DNA of 64,000 bases, taken from positions 844,848 to 908,847 of the forward strand of contig NZ_PPEI02000001.1 in the NCBI RefSeq assembly GCF_002899895.1, read 5' to 3'. This stretch comes from Chryseobacterium oncorhynchi (lineage in GTDB: Bacteria > Bacteroidota > Bacteroidia > Flavobacteriales > Weeksellaceae). The notes beneath the pieces were generated by a model that worked only from the letters and a program-made list of their open reading frames with translations, searched no databases and had not been told where the DNA came from. The position numbers were made by a program, and so were the translations under genes. Below, piece by piece: positions 11,121 through 19,923 of this stretch; within the stretch, counting starts at the first letter, position 1, and each line of letters begins with the position of its first letter.

Positions 11121-12527
11121 TTACTTTTTGATACTGATCACTTTAGGAACTGTTACAGCTTTCAACCCTTCGATTCCGAATTCTACGCCGTAACCGGACT
11201 GTTTTGCTCCTCCAAACGGTACAAAAGGGTGAATAGCACCATGCTGATTGATCCAAACTGTTCCAGCCTCGAGTTGTGCAGCAACTTTCTGAGCCTGTTC
11301 AGAATCATCGCTCCATACCGAAGCTCCCAATCCATTCTCAGAATCATTGGCTTTGATGATGGCTTCTTCTAATGTTTTATATTTGATAATAGGTAAAACC
11401 GGCCCGAATTGTTCTTCGTCTACGATTCTATCTCCATTATCAACGTTCCCAAGAAGCATTATCGGGATGAAATACCCGTCCAGATCCGGCTTTTGTCCTT
11501 TAAATCTGAAGTCCGCACCAATATTTTCAGAATCACGGATGAGATCCTGAATTTTATCATACTGCATCTTATTCTGTATTGGCCCCAAAACATTGGTTTC
11601 CTCTGCCCCATTCCCCATTGGAATATGAGAAGAGTATTCAGCCAAAGCATTCATCACTTTTTCATAGTCATCCTCATGTACATACAGTCTTTTTAAGCAG
11701 GCACAGGTTTGACCCATATTCAAAAAAGCACCCCAGAAAAGATTCTCCACGTGTTTTGCCACATCAAGTCCGGGTACAATAATCCCGGCATCATTACCTC
11801 CGCACTCCAACGTTAGACGTGCCATATTTTTAACGGAAGATTCAATGATTTTTTTTCCTGTAGCAATAGAACCTGTAAACATAATTTTACCAATTTCCGG
11901 ATGTCCTGTAAGATAAGCGCCCACTTCACCTTTTCCCGTAACCACTTGTAAAATATCTTCAGGAAGTACGGTATTGATTACTTTTATCATCTCCAGACTG
12001 CAGAACGTAGTATATTCCGATGGTTTTATAATAACAGCATTTCCCATTCTAAGGGACGGAATAATCTGCCAGATAGCGATCATCAAAGGCCAGTTCCAAG
12101 GGGCTATTGCCGCTACAATTCCAATTGGATTTCTGTACAGAATATCTTTTCGGGTTTCGTCTTCAAAAACAATTTCTTCAGGTAAGTCAAGGGATGCAGG
12201 AACCTGCGTCCAGCCTACACAAGCCTGCATTTCAAAGTTGGCTCCCGGGCCACTAAGAGGTTTTCCTTGTTCTCGTGTAATCCATTCTGCCAGATATTTT
12301 GAATTGCTTTGCAGAGCTTCTGCTACTTTTAATAAAATCTGTTTTCTTTCTTCATCCGGTCTTGCTGACCATAGTTTTTGGGCTTTTTTTGCTTTTTCAA
12401 TTTTAACCTCTATTTCTTCAACTGAAGTATTGGCTACTTCCCCAATAATCTCTAAAGTAGATGGGTTTAATGATAAAAAAGCAGTATCTACAGTATGGGA
12501 TTTTTCTACGAATGATGTATTTTCCAT
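11121..12527 (-). CDS. NAD(P)-dependent aldehyde dehydrogenase
   Basis: A 468-residue aldehyde dehydrogenase. PWNWPLMIAIWQIIPSLRMG and IIKPSEYT form the cofactor pocket, FTGSIATGKKI is the Rossmann turn, and LECGGNDAGI holds the general-base Glu. MGQTCACLKRLYVHE carries the catalytic Cys, flanked by a second Cys two residues later. EEQFGPVLPI and GGAKQSGYG complete the fold. GGND replaces the usual GGKS/P after the catalytic Glu, a mark of a subfamily rather than decay. It is the first gene of a two-gene operon with the GMC oxidoreductase and is divergent from an AraC regulator. Its substrate is probably the aldehyde made by its partner. Confidence 0.9.
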   Translation of the reverse strand: MENTSFVEKSHTVDTAFLSLNPSTLEIIGEVANTSVEEIEVKIEKAKKAQKLWSARPDEERKQILLKVAEALQSNSKYLAEWITREQGKPLSGPGANFEMQACVGWTQVPASLDLPEEIVFEDETRKDILYRNPIGIVAAIAPWNWPLMIAIWQIIPSLRMGNAVIIKPSEYTTFCSLEMIKVINTVLPEDILQVVTGKGEVGAYLTGHPEIGKIMFTGSIATGKKIIESSVKNMARLTLECGGNDAGIIVPGLDVAKHVENLFWGAFLNMGQTCACLKRLYVHEDDYEKVMNALAEYSSHIPMGNGAEETNVLGPIQNKMQYDKIQDLIRDSENIGADFRFKGQKPDLDGYFIPIMLLGNVDNGDRIVDEEQFGPVLPIIKYKTLEEAIIKANDSENGLGASVWSDDSEQAQKVAAQLEAGTVWINQHGAIHPFVPFGGAKQSGYGVEFGIEGLKAVTVPKVISIKK

Positions 12528-12574
12528 TGTTCTAAATTATTTTGTATTTTACATAGCTCGAAAATGACAAAAAC

Positions 12575-12588
12575 ATGATATAAATCAT
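12575..12588. promoter_or_regulatory. Inverted repeat in the divergent ALDH/AraC promoter region
   Basis: ATGAT-ATAA-ATCAT is a perfect five-base inverted repeat in the 103-base gap between the divergent dehydrogenase and AraC genes. It could be the operator of the AraC protein. Short palindromes are common in AT-rich DNA, so this is weak. Confidence 0.3.
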
Positions 12589-12630
12589 TTGCTTATTCTC
12601 TATATTTTTTAACCTAAACTCTATGCTATA

Positions 12631-13500
12631 ATGGAAAAGATCGAAGAAAGAACTGTTTTCAGTATTCCTTTCGGAGAATTGAATGTATTCGAAACGAATG
12701 TAGTATGCCATGATTTTCCTTTCTTTTTTGAAAAACCGGTCATCACTCTTATGTTGAGTGGCAATAAGATTATTCGTAGTGAGGAAGAAACTTTTGAGTT
12801 TAACGAAAGAAGTGTATTCATCCCTCCTTGTAATAAAGAACTGAGTATAGACATTCATCCAGCTTTCCGTGAGCCTACAAAATGTCTGGTATTAAATATA
12901 GAACAAGAATATATTGACAACGTTTTTTCCGAAGTTATCGAGAACTGGCATCCTGATTGGGACAGAACAGGAATTATGATGAAAGAGAATGCTGTGAAAA
13001 AATTTGTAAGCTCTGATGAGTCTTTATGGAGAAGTCTTACAAATCTTTATAACAGAAGAATAGACGACAGCATGTATGGAACATCGGATTTTTTGTTGAG
13101 TCTAAATCTTAAAGAGCTGATTTATGAACTGATGAAAACCAACGCAAAACATATCCTGCTGCATACCCATAAAGCAGAGAGTATGCAGAACGGTCTTCAG
13201 GAAGTGGTTTATTTCATCAAGCAAAATTACAGAGAACCTATTACGATCAAAAAGCTGGCACAGATAGCAGGCATGAGTGAAGCAAATCTGTTCAAAAAAT
13301 TTAAGCATTCTTACAACTGTACCCCGGTAGAGTATATTATTCAATTAAGGATAGAGCATGCTAAACAGCTACTGATCACCAATCCGGAAATTGGCATTAA
13401 AAACATATGCTTTGAATCCGGATTCAATACTTTGGAATATTTTTACAGAAAATTCACTCAGATCACCGGAAAATCTCCGAAGAAATTTAAAATAAACTAA
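12631..13500 (+). CDS. AraC family transcriptional regulator
   Basis: A 289-residue regulator with an N-terminal sensing half (about residues 1-180) and a C-terminal AraC double helix-turn-helix. The DNA-binding domain runs from about residue 190: ITIKKLAQIAGMSEANLFKKF is the first helix-turn-helix, and IKNICFESGFNTLEYFYRKF with ITGKSPKKFK is the second with the family's closing motif. It is divergent from the ALDH/GMC operon across 103 bases and most likely controls it in response to the substrate alcohol or aldehyde. The stop is 14 bases before a small secreted protein gene, which may be co-transcribed. Confidence 0.85.
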   Translation: MEKIEERTVFSIPFGELNVFETNVVCHDFPFFFEKPVITLMLSGNKIIRSEEETFEFNERSVFIPPCNKELSIDIHPAFREPTKCLVLNIEQEYIDNVFSEVIENWHPDWDRTGIMMKENAVKKFVSSDESLWRSLTNLYNRRIDDSMYGTSDFLLSLNLKELIYELMKTNAKHILLHTHKAESMQNGLQEVVYFIKQNYREPITIKKLAQIAGMSEANLFKKFKHSYNCTPVEYIIQLRIEHAKQLLITNPEIGIKNICFESGFNTLEYFYRKFTQITGKSPKKFKIN

Positions 13501-13514
13501 AGGAAAATAACCCT

Positions 13515-13937
13515 ATGCCCTTAAAAAAAATCGTTACAATCGTAAGCTTTCTGCTCTGTTCTATTTTTCAGGCACAAACCCTGCACTTATACGGAGGGGC
13601 AGATCAGGATCAATATTTGGGATGTTTAAACTGTGATACTTTTGATAAAAACTCCATCTGGAACAAGTATAGTGATTATGGAAATGTATACAGTTCAAAA
13701 TCGATCTGGAATTCCTACGGAAATTATGGGAGTTCATACAGTACTTACTCTCCCTGGAGCAGCTACGCCTCATATCCTCCGGTTATTGTTGACCAAGACG
13801 GGAATTTTTTCGGATTCCTTACCCTGAATACTTATAAATCTGAAAGATCGGAGTTGGAATTAGCGCACATTTTATGCAAATACCATGAGGATATCAAAAC
13901 AGATATCGATAGGTGGTATGAAAAGTTGTTTAGATAA
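13515..13937 (+). CDS. Secreted SIWNxY-repeat protein, function unknown
   Basis: A 140-residue protein with a signal peptide ending IFQAQ (about residue 20). Then come LGCLNCDTFDKNSIWNKY and a tyrosine/serine-rich repeat: SIWNKYSDYGNVYSS, SIWNSYGNYGSSYST and SPWSSYASYPP. PVIVDQDGNFFGFLTLN follows, then a charged helix. I recall the same order (cysteine pair, [SI/SP]W..Y repeats, VDxxGNFxG) in uncharacterised bacterial proteins, sometimes near nucleases, but I know no proven role. It lies 14 bases after the AraC gene. It is real by its signal peptide and regular repeat; no function is assigned. Confidence 0.75.
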   Translation: MPLKKIVTIVSFLLCSIFQAQTLHLYGGADQDQYLGCLNCDTFDKNSIWNKYSDYGNVYSSKSIWNSYGNYGSSYSTYSPWSSYASYPPVIVDQDGNFFGFLTLNTYKSERSELELAHILCKYHEDIKTDIDRWYEKLFR

Positions 13938-14251
13938 TTACACTTTTATTCATTGAAGAGTCATAAATTTTCAAATAAATCTGTAAAATTGATAGCATAA
14001 TTGCCCTAATTTTTAAATAGAAAAAATATAATTAACCTATTTCTAATCTATTCTAAAAAATTCCTTTTTACCCTATTTTCTACTTTAACAAACTGTAAAT
14101 GTTAATTTTAATATAATTTAATATCATCGAAAGAATGAATGCTAATGCCAGTCGGCGTTATTCATGAAATCCATCAGCTAAGATTTAACACTCTATTAAG
14201 AAATAAATATCCATCTTTGCAGCCTTAAAATCAAACACGCTAGTTTATTTC
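13938..14251 (+). promoter_or_regulatory. 314-base upstream region of the TonB receptor with a long hairpin
   Basis: This AT-rich gap holds no gene. It contains a 12-bp hairpin at 14135-14165: ATGAAT and ATTCAT form the base, AATGCC and GGCGTT the top with a wobble, AGTC the loop, and GCT a bulge on the left arm. No T run follows, so it is not a simple terminator. CATCTTTG at 14213-14220, one mismatch from TAnnTTTG, could be the -7 box of the receptor gene. In that case the hairpin would lie upstream of the promoter. Confidence 0.4.
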
Positions 14252-16861
14252 ATGAGCATTATTTTTAAAAAGCGACTACTTATAGCGCTTGTATTACCTA
14301 CTGCCGCATTATATTACGGTCAGAGTACAAAGGATTCATTAGAAAAATCCAAATCTATTGATGAGGTGATGTTGGTGGGTAGAAACCTTTCCCAAACAGC
14401 CAAAGAAAGAAAGACACCTGTTGCAGTTTCCACTATTAAGGCAGCTGAAATTCAGGAGAAATTGGGAAATAGAGAATTTCCTGAAATTATGAAGTCTACC
14501 CCATCGGTTTACGTTACCAAAGTAGGTGGTGGATTTGGAGACAGTAGAATTAACATGAGAGGTTTTGATGGTGCCAACATTGCGGTAATCATCAACGGAC
14601 AACCTGTTAATGACATGCAGGGAGGTACTGTTTATTGGTCTAACTGGACCGGATTGGCAGACATTGCAAGTACGATTCAGATTCAGAGAGGTCTGGGAGC
14701 TTCTAAATTTGTAGTTCCATCTGTAGGAGGAACTATCAATATTGTAACTAAGGCTACCGATTCTGAGCAAAAAGCAATGATAAAGGGAGAAGTGGGTAAC
14801 GATAACTACTCCAGATTATCTGCTATGTACTCTTCGGGTTTAAAAAATAAATGGGCAACAACGGTATTGCTTTCTCGTTGGCAAGGTGATGGTTACATCA
14901 ACGGTACAAAGGGGGAAGGTTACTCTTGGTTTTTCTCCACTGGATTTAAGCCGAATGAAAAACATGCATTCAATTTAATTGCAACCGGAGCACCTCAGGT
15001 ACACGACACGAGAAGATCTTCTGCAACGGGAGCCAATGTGGCAACATTACAACAGTTTGAAACGTACGGAAGAAGATACAATCCACAAACAGGAATGCTG
15101 AATGGTTCTCAATTCAATTTAGCACCTAACTTCTACCATAAGCCGATTGCATCTCTTAACTGGGACTGGAATATTAATGATGCCTTGAAATTATCCACAG
15201 TGGTGTATGGTTCGTGGGGACGTGGTGGTGGTGGTACCGGACTTAACGGTTCCATTAAAAATGCTGGCGGACAAACCATGAACTTTATGAATTACGGACC
15301 GGCCGGAGATGGTACCATCAACTGGGATATGATTTATCGTTATAACCAAGGAGGTCTGGTAACAGATTACAATGGAAATAATTTCCAGAAAGGAACTTTT
15401 ACAGCTCCTGCAGGTTCTCCAGCTGATTATAACGGACGATATGTAAGTACATTAAACGGAACCACTGGTATTGTAAGAAAGCAAAGTATTAATTCCCACG
15501 ACTGGTATGGTGTAATTGCAGATCTTAATTACAAAAAAAACAACTGGACCTTTAACGGAGGTCTTGACCTTAAAACTTACAAGGGATCCCTTTATGACAT
15601 TGTTACTGATATGTTAGGGTCAGATGCCTTATTTGTTCCTAATACAGCGAATGCTCCAAAAGGGTATTATATTAACCAAACTGTAAAGCCAGAACCACTT
15701 TCAAAGCTTAATGATGCTCAGAAAGTGTCTATCCACAACGAAGGCTTAGTAAAATGGGCTGGTGTATACGGAATGGTAGAATATAGCACTGAGAAGTTAA
15801 GTGCATCTATTCAAGGGTCAGTTTCTGAACAATATTACAAGAGAAAAGACTATATGCTGTATACTCCCGGAAATCAGGAAACCAAATGGTATCACAAAAC
15901 GGGTTATATTGTAAAGGGAGGTGCCAACTATAACATAGATCAGCATCATAATGTATTCTTCAATACGGGGGTTATTTCAAGACAGCCATTATTCAATGCT
16001 TTATTCCCATCCAATCAAAACATTTATAACGATGCGAAGAATGAAAGAATCTTCTCTATAGAGCTAGGATATGGTTTCAAATCTCGTTATATCGATGTTA
16101 ATATTAATGCATACAGAACGCAGTGGGATGACAGATTTATTTCAAGAACATTCAATGCAGGTGCTGCAGATGTTGCCAACTTCTCTCAATTGAAGCTTGG
16201 AAATGCTTATTACTATAATGCCTTAAATGTTGGACAGGTTCACCAAGGTATCGAATTGGAAACGAAAGCAAGACCTTTCTCTAACCTTAGATTGAGAGGA
16301 ATGTTATCACTAGGTAACTGGAAGTACAAAGGAAATGCGAACTTCAACATTATTGATGTTCAAAACAACCAGGAAATTGCAGGAGCAACAGGGATCATTA
16401 ACATTAAAGACCTGAAAGTTGGAGATGCTGCACAAACAACAGCAAGCATCGGAGCTGACTATAATATTACCAAAGCTTTCAGTATTGATGCGAACTGGGA
16501 ATATTATGACAAATTATATGCGCAATTCAACCCGATTAACTTCCTTACTGAAGCAGCAAGAGAAAAAGGCGTTGTAAAATTACCAAGTTATAATTTATTT
16601 GACGTAGGGGCTACTTACAAGTTCATCATTGATCAGAAGAAGTCTTTAACGCTAAGAGCTAATGTATACAACTTATTCAACAAATATTATATTTCTGAAT
16701 TAAGCTCCAATATTTTTGCAGGTGATAAAATTGCTAATGGTCCGGATGCAGGAAAAACGTATCAGGAAACAGGTAGAGTATATCAAGGTGTTGCTAATGG
16801 CAATACAGGATTCCTAGGTTTTGGAAGAACATGGTCTATTGCAGCCACTTTCAAATTCTAA
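14252..16861 (+). CDS. TonB-dependent outer-membrane receptor
   Basis: An 869-residue outer-membrane transporter. A signal peptide ends near YYGQ (residue 24). The plug domain covers about residues 35-175: SIDEVMLVGRNLSQTAKERKTP resembles a TonB-box region, then RINMRGFDGANIAVIINGQP and GGTINIVTKAT, the plug's usual end. The rest is a barrel of alternating aromatic strands ending in FGRTWSIAATFKF, with a C-terminal Phe as expected for BAM insertion. There is no N-terminal carboxypeptidase-like domain and no SusD partner next to it, so it is not a classic SusC. The substrate is unknown; siderophore, metal or peptide are all possible. A strong bidirectional terminator follows. Confidence 0.9.
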   Translation: MSIIFKKRLLIALVLPTAALYYGQSTKDSLEKSKSIDEVMLVGRNLSQTAKERKTPVAVSTIKAAEIQEKLGNREFPEIMKSTPSVYVTKVGGGFGDSRINMRGFDGANIAVIINGQPVNDMQGGTVYWSNWTGLADIASTIQIQRGLGASKFVVPSVGGTINIVTKATDSEQKAMIKGEVGNDNYSRLSAMYSSGLKNKWATTVLLSRWQGDGYINGTKGEGYSWFFSTGFKPNEKHAFNLIATGAPQVHDTRRSSATGANVATLQQFETYGRRYNPQTGMLNGSQFNLAPNFYHKPIASLNWDWNINDALKLSTVVYGSWGRGGGGTGLNGSIKNAGGQTMNFMNYGPAGDGTINWDMIYRYNQGGLVTDYNGNNFQKGTFTAPAGSPADYNGRYVSTLNGTTGIVRKQSINSHDWYGVIADLNYKKNNWTFNGGLDLKTYKGSLYDIVTDMLGSDALFVPNTANAPKGYYINQTVKPEPLSKLNDAQKVSIHNEGLVKWAGVYGMVEYSTEKLSASIQGSVSEQYYKRKDYMLYTPGNQETKWYHKTGYIVKGGANYNIDQHHNVFFNTGVISRQPLFNALFPSNQNIYNDAKNERIFSIELGYGFKSRYIDVNINAYRTQWDDRFISRTFNAGAADVANFSQLKLGNAYYYNALNVGQVHQGIELETKARPFSNLRLRGMLSLGNWKYKGNANFNIIDVQNNQEIAGATGIINIKDLKVGDAAQTTASIGADYNITKAFSIDANWEYYDKLYAQFNPINFLTEAAREKGVVKLPSYNLFDVGATYKFIIDQKKSLTLRANVYNLFNKYYISELSSNIFAGDKIANGPDAGKTYQETGRVYQGVANGNTGFLGFGRTWSIAATFKF

Positions 16862-16890
16862 TACAGTATCATCTCAATAATGATTCAATT

Positions 16891-16914
16891 AAACCCGCCA
16901 ATAATGGCGGGTTT
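16891..16914. terminator. Bidirectional terminator between convergent genes
   Basis: A perfect ten-base stem AAACCCGCCA/TGGCGGGTTT with loop ATAA. It lies between the stops of the TonB receptor (16861) and the secreted protein on the other strand (16933). Confidence 0.85.
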
Positions 16915-16932
16915 TCTGATATTTATAATACA

Positions 16933-18432
16933 TTATTGTAGTTGTTGTAATGCCCAGAATATAATATTTCCTGAGAAAATACTACCTCCGGAATTTGTCC
17001 CCTGAGTAGAACTTGGACCACATTGAATGGGTTTTGCTCCCATAACTCCCGCATAAGGCGTATAACAATCTGGGCCGGCACTCGATCCGCTACCTGGAAG
17101 AAATCCGCTACCACCACTTTGGGAAGAAAAAAACGCACCATCTTCTACCCAGAATACACCTTTATTTTTTACCTTGAATGCAGAAACAGAATTACCATTT
17201 GCTGCTAAAATCTGTACATTATTGCTTTGGCTTAATTTTGTTTTTGATATGGAATAACCACCACTTGCCTGATCTGCAAATTTCATCCCAGTAACATCTC
17301 CGAAAATACCTTTCAGGAAAGGATCGTTTGCAGGATCCGATGTAAAGAAATCTGCCATACCTGTAGTTGCATTTACAGCTGGATTATTGACAATATCGGC
17401 AGAAGTAAGGGTAATATCACCAATTAAAGAATTCAAAAGGCCAAGTGTATTATTCATACTACCCAAACCACCATAAAACTCAGTGGCAATCAAAAGCACT
17501 TTGCGAGGTGTATTTGCAAATGTGAACAATGATGATCTTTGAAGAGCGGTAATATCATTTCCACTTCTCCATCCCATTCCAATGATGTCGTAACTCATAA
17601 TTGTAGATAAATCACCTGTGTCATTTAAGTCATCAGGTGCCATTGGTGAGCCATCTGTCCTTACAGTAGATGAAGAAAGAGGTCCAAAGTTGCTCCAAGA
17701 GTTCATAAAAGTAGTAAATGTTTGGCTTGAAAATTTATAAGAAGTATTGGTAACATCTCCTAGTTTTACGGTTGCCAAGGATTTTATTTTTTTGCTGACA
17801 ATTGCTTTCAGCTGATCATCACAATGTTTAGTCTGCCCGTTCAGCGTCAGAACAAAAATATCAGTTCCCGCATTGACAGGAACACCGCTTCCGTACAAGA
17901 ATACTGTTTTAATACCAGTAGTCGCAAACTCTCCAACCGAAGAGAAATAATATCCGTTATCCGGAGAAGAATATGCCCTAAAATCATAGGACCCGGGACT
18001 GGTTATGTTTACTTTGATCTTAATATATTCTGATGTTGTAAGCCCTGTATCTGTAGTATAGCTGCCATTAAGTGATATATCTGTAGAACAATCAATAGAA
18101 CCGACATTAAACTCCGATGGTCCCAGTTTTCCGCAAATACTACTCCACTTGGAGCTTGTACCGTTCCAGTAATCGTAACAGCTTGTGTCTTTATTGTAGA
18201 TAGTTAGCCCATTCTCTGCAGCTCCTAAAGACATGGTGTTTCTCTCTGCAGTAGTATAACGCTGAATAATAACCCCATTGAATTTGTCTGGTGCTGCAGT
18301 ACTTGCAGGATCGATCCTTTCCGATATGTGCAACCCCGCATTTATGTTGGGCTTATCTGTACTGATACCGATTTGTCCAAAAGTTATGACGCTTGTGATA
18401 AGAAGCATTAGCAATAGTTGAATTTTTCTCAT
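16933..18432 (-). CDS. Secreted protein with N-terminal G-W module, function unknown
   Basis: A 499-residue exported protein with a signal peptide ending ITFGQ (residue 20). It continues IGISTDKPN...GLHISE, then a module with FNGVIIQRYTTAERNTM and GLTIYNKDTSCYDYWNGT up to W and C near residue 100. This VGVxTxxP...L plus YxxxxxCYxYWNG arrangement recurs in other proteins of the window (51098-52834, 41997-42512, 58276-58809 and the C-termini at 42524 and 53723). The central part (about 130-400) is unfamiliar. The tail is glycine/serine-rich (FLPGSGSSAGPDCYTPY). No T9SS sorting domain is present. It is divergent from a membrane AraC-type regulator. Probably surface or extracellular; function not assigned. 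Confidence 0.75.
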   Translation of the reverse strand: MRKIQLLLMLLITSVITFGQIGISTDKPNINAGLHISERIDPASTAAPDKFNGVIIQRYTTAERNTMSLGAAENGLTIYNKDTSCYDYWNGTSSKWSSICGKLGPSEFNVGSIDCSTDISLNGSYTTDTGLTTSEYIKIKVNITSPGSYDFRAYSSPDNGYYFSSVGEFATTGIKTVFLYGSGVPVNAGTDIFVLTLNGQTKHCDDQLKAIVSKKIKSLATVKLGDVTNTSYKFSSQTFTTFMNSWSNFGPLSSSTVRTDGSPMAPDDLNDTGDLSTIMSYDIIGMGWRSGNDITALQRSSLFTFANTPRKVLLIATEFYGGLGSMNNTLGLLNSLIGDITLTSADIVNNPAVNATTGMADFFTSDPANDPFLKGIFGDVTGMKFADQASGGYSISKTKLSQSNNVQILAANGNSVSAFKVKNKGVFWVEDGAFFSSQSGGSGFLPGSGSSAGPDCYTPYAGVMGAKPIQCGPSSTQGTNSGGSIFSGNIIFWALQQLQ

Positions 18433-18843
18433 TTGGTTTATAAAATTATATTGTTTTATCTAATACAAAATGTATTGATACTCACATTAGAAGCATCAGT
18501 TTCATCTGATACAAAAAATTACGAATGGTTTATTTTTTTGATTACTTTTGCCTCGGTCAAATTGTCCAGATCTGCTATAATCAAATACTTTTAACATAAT
18601 AAGAGACTGATCGTTAATTTGTTGGAATTGCAATATTTATCATCATTGTGTTTCGTTGCAAAAGTATGCCCCTATTAGAGGATTATGGAAATAAAAGAAC
18701 CACAAACACAAATAAAATTCATGAATCCATTAAAGATTGTTAAACGCTATCATTATAAGGCAACAATAAACTGATACAAAACAGTTTACACAAATACAAT
18801 TTAAAATTTCACTGATAAATTTGCTAAAATCAACACAAAGAAA
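18433..18843. promoter_or_regulatory. Divergent control region with repeated TGATACAAAA sites
   Basis: The 411-base gap between the secreted protein and the membrane AraC-type regulator holds no gene. It has TGATACAAAA at 18507-18516 and again at 18772-18781, and TAATACAAAA at 18461-18470. The second copy lies inside the palindrome TAAACTG-N8-CAGTTTA (18767-18788). An exact -7 box TAAATTTG sits at 18816-18823, 20 bases before the regulator's ATG. The repeated sites could be operators for the regulator; this is inference. Confidence 0.45.
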
Positions 18844-19815
18844 ATGGATAATGTCAAACTGAGAGAACAGGAAATACTAAGATTAAAAGAAGAACTATCT
18901 ATAAGATATAGCTATCTAATGACTATTCTTTTATTATTGTTTGCTCTTATACACCTATTTATCTTTAAAGACAGCATAATGGGTTATTATTCCTTAGGCG
19001 GAGCGGTTTGTATATTTAGCTTTGTATATGTACTTGATACCTTTTTTCCGTCTGTTACTTTAAAAAATAGAGTTCAGGTCTACCTTATTATTGCACCACT
19101 TTATGTTTTTTTTCTCACCCTTTATTTCTGGAAAATTTCCATTGTCAATTTCTGTTGGTTTATACCTATTCCGCTCGGGGCATATGTCTATCTCGACAAG
19201 AAATATGGTTTCATTTATTCTATATATGCCATATTCATTGCAATGGTATCATTTTTCACGGCCCATTTTCTATCATTAGAACCCATCACAATATCTTACG
19301 AAGAGAACTATCGCTATACTGATTTTTTAATTTTTGGTTCTAACATTTTAATTGTTTACCTGTTCATTTATTATAAGGATAAGATAAGGGAACAAGAGCT
19401 TCTTTTTGTTATAGAAAAAAGAGAAAAAATTATACTTCCTGTTAAGCTAGAGGAACAAGATAATATGCCAGACGCAGAGTTATTGTTTGAAAGAATAGAA
19501 AATGAAATGATAACCAAAAGTCATTTTATCAATCCTAAATTTAGCCTTTCTGTGCTGAATACAATCCTAGAAACTAATAACACCTATACTTCAAGAGCAA
19601 TAAGAAAAAAAGGATACTCTAATTTCAACACGTATGTAAATTCGCACAGGATAAACTATGTGAAAGAATTAATAGAAAAGAGTGATCTTGAAAAAGTAAC
19701 CCTGATGTATATCTATACTGAGGCAGGATTCAACAACCAATCTACATTTAACAAAGCTTTTAAACAATGTATGGGAATGACGCCAAGTGAGTATATCCAG
19801 CGCATTAAAAAATAA
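18844..19815 (+). CDS. Membrane-anchored AraC-type regulator
   Basis: A 323-residue protein with about six membrane helices in residues 23-190 (for example YLMTILLLLFALIHLFIF and FLIFGSNILIVYLFIYY). A linker follows, then an AraC-type DNA-binding domain in the last 100 residues: FSLSVLNTILETNNTYTSRA, VTLMYIYTEAGFNNQSTFNK and MGMTPSEYIQRIKK. Such one-component membrane regulators are common in Flavobacteriia; their signals are mostly unknown. It is divergent from the secreted protein gene (stop 16933), its likely target. The start ATG is 20 bases after a -7 box, fitting a short leader. Confidence 0.8.
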   Translation: MDNVKLREQEILRLKEELSIRYSYLMTILLLLFALIHLFIFKDSIMGYYSLGGAVCIFSFVYVLDTFFPSVTLKNRVQVYLIIAPLYVFFLTLYFWKISIVNFCWFIPIPLGAYVYLDKKYGFIYSIYAIFIAMVSFFTAHFLSLEPITISYEENYRYTDFLIFGSNILIVYLFIYYKDKIREQELLFVIEKREKIILPVKLEEQDNMPDAELLFERIENEMITKSHFINPKFSLSVLNTILETNNTYTSRAIRKKGYSNFNTYVNSHRINYVKELIEKSDLEKVTLMYIYTEAGFNNQSTFNKAFKQCMGMTPSEYIQRIKK

Positions 19816-19923
19816 ATTAGTTCTCATTACGATGAACCAATTTACAATAAATAAAGAATCTAAAATTTCACACCTGCCCCCTATATATAGAGCAGGTAAC
19901 ACAGATCTTATGGCTCAGACTGC

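Noticed and set aside
12532-12858. A 108-codon minus-strand frame over the AraC start
   Set aside because: It is antisense to a clear AraC gene and has no domain or start context.
19873-19894. ACCTGC...GCAGGT hairpin with a CTATATATAG core as a terminator for the membrane regulator or topB
   Set aside because: No T run on either strand, so termination is not supported.
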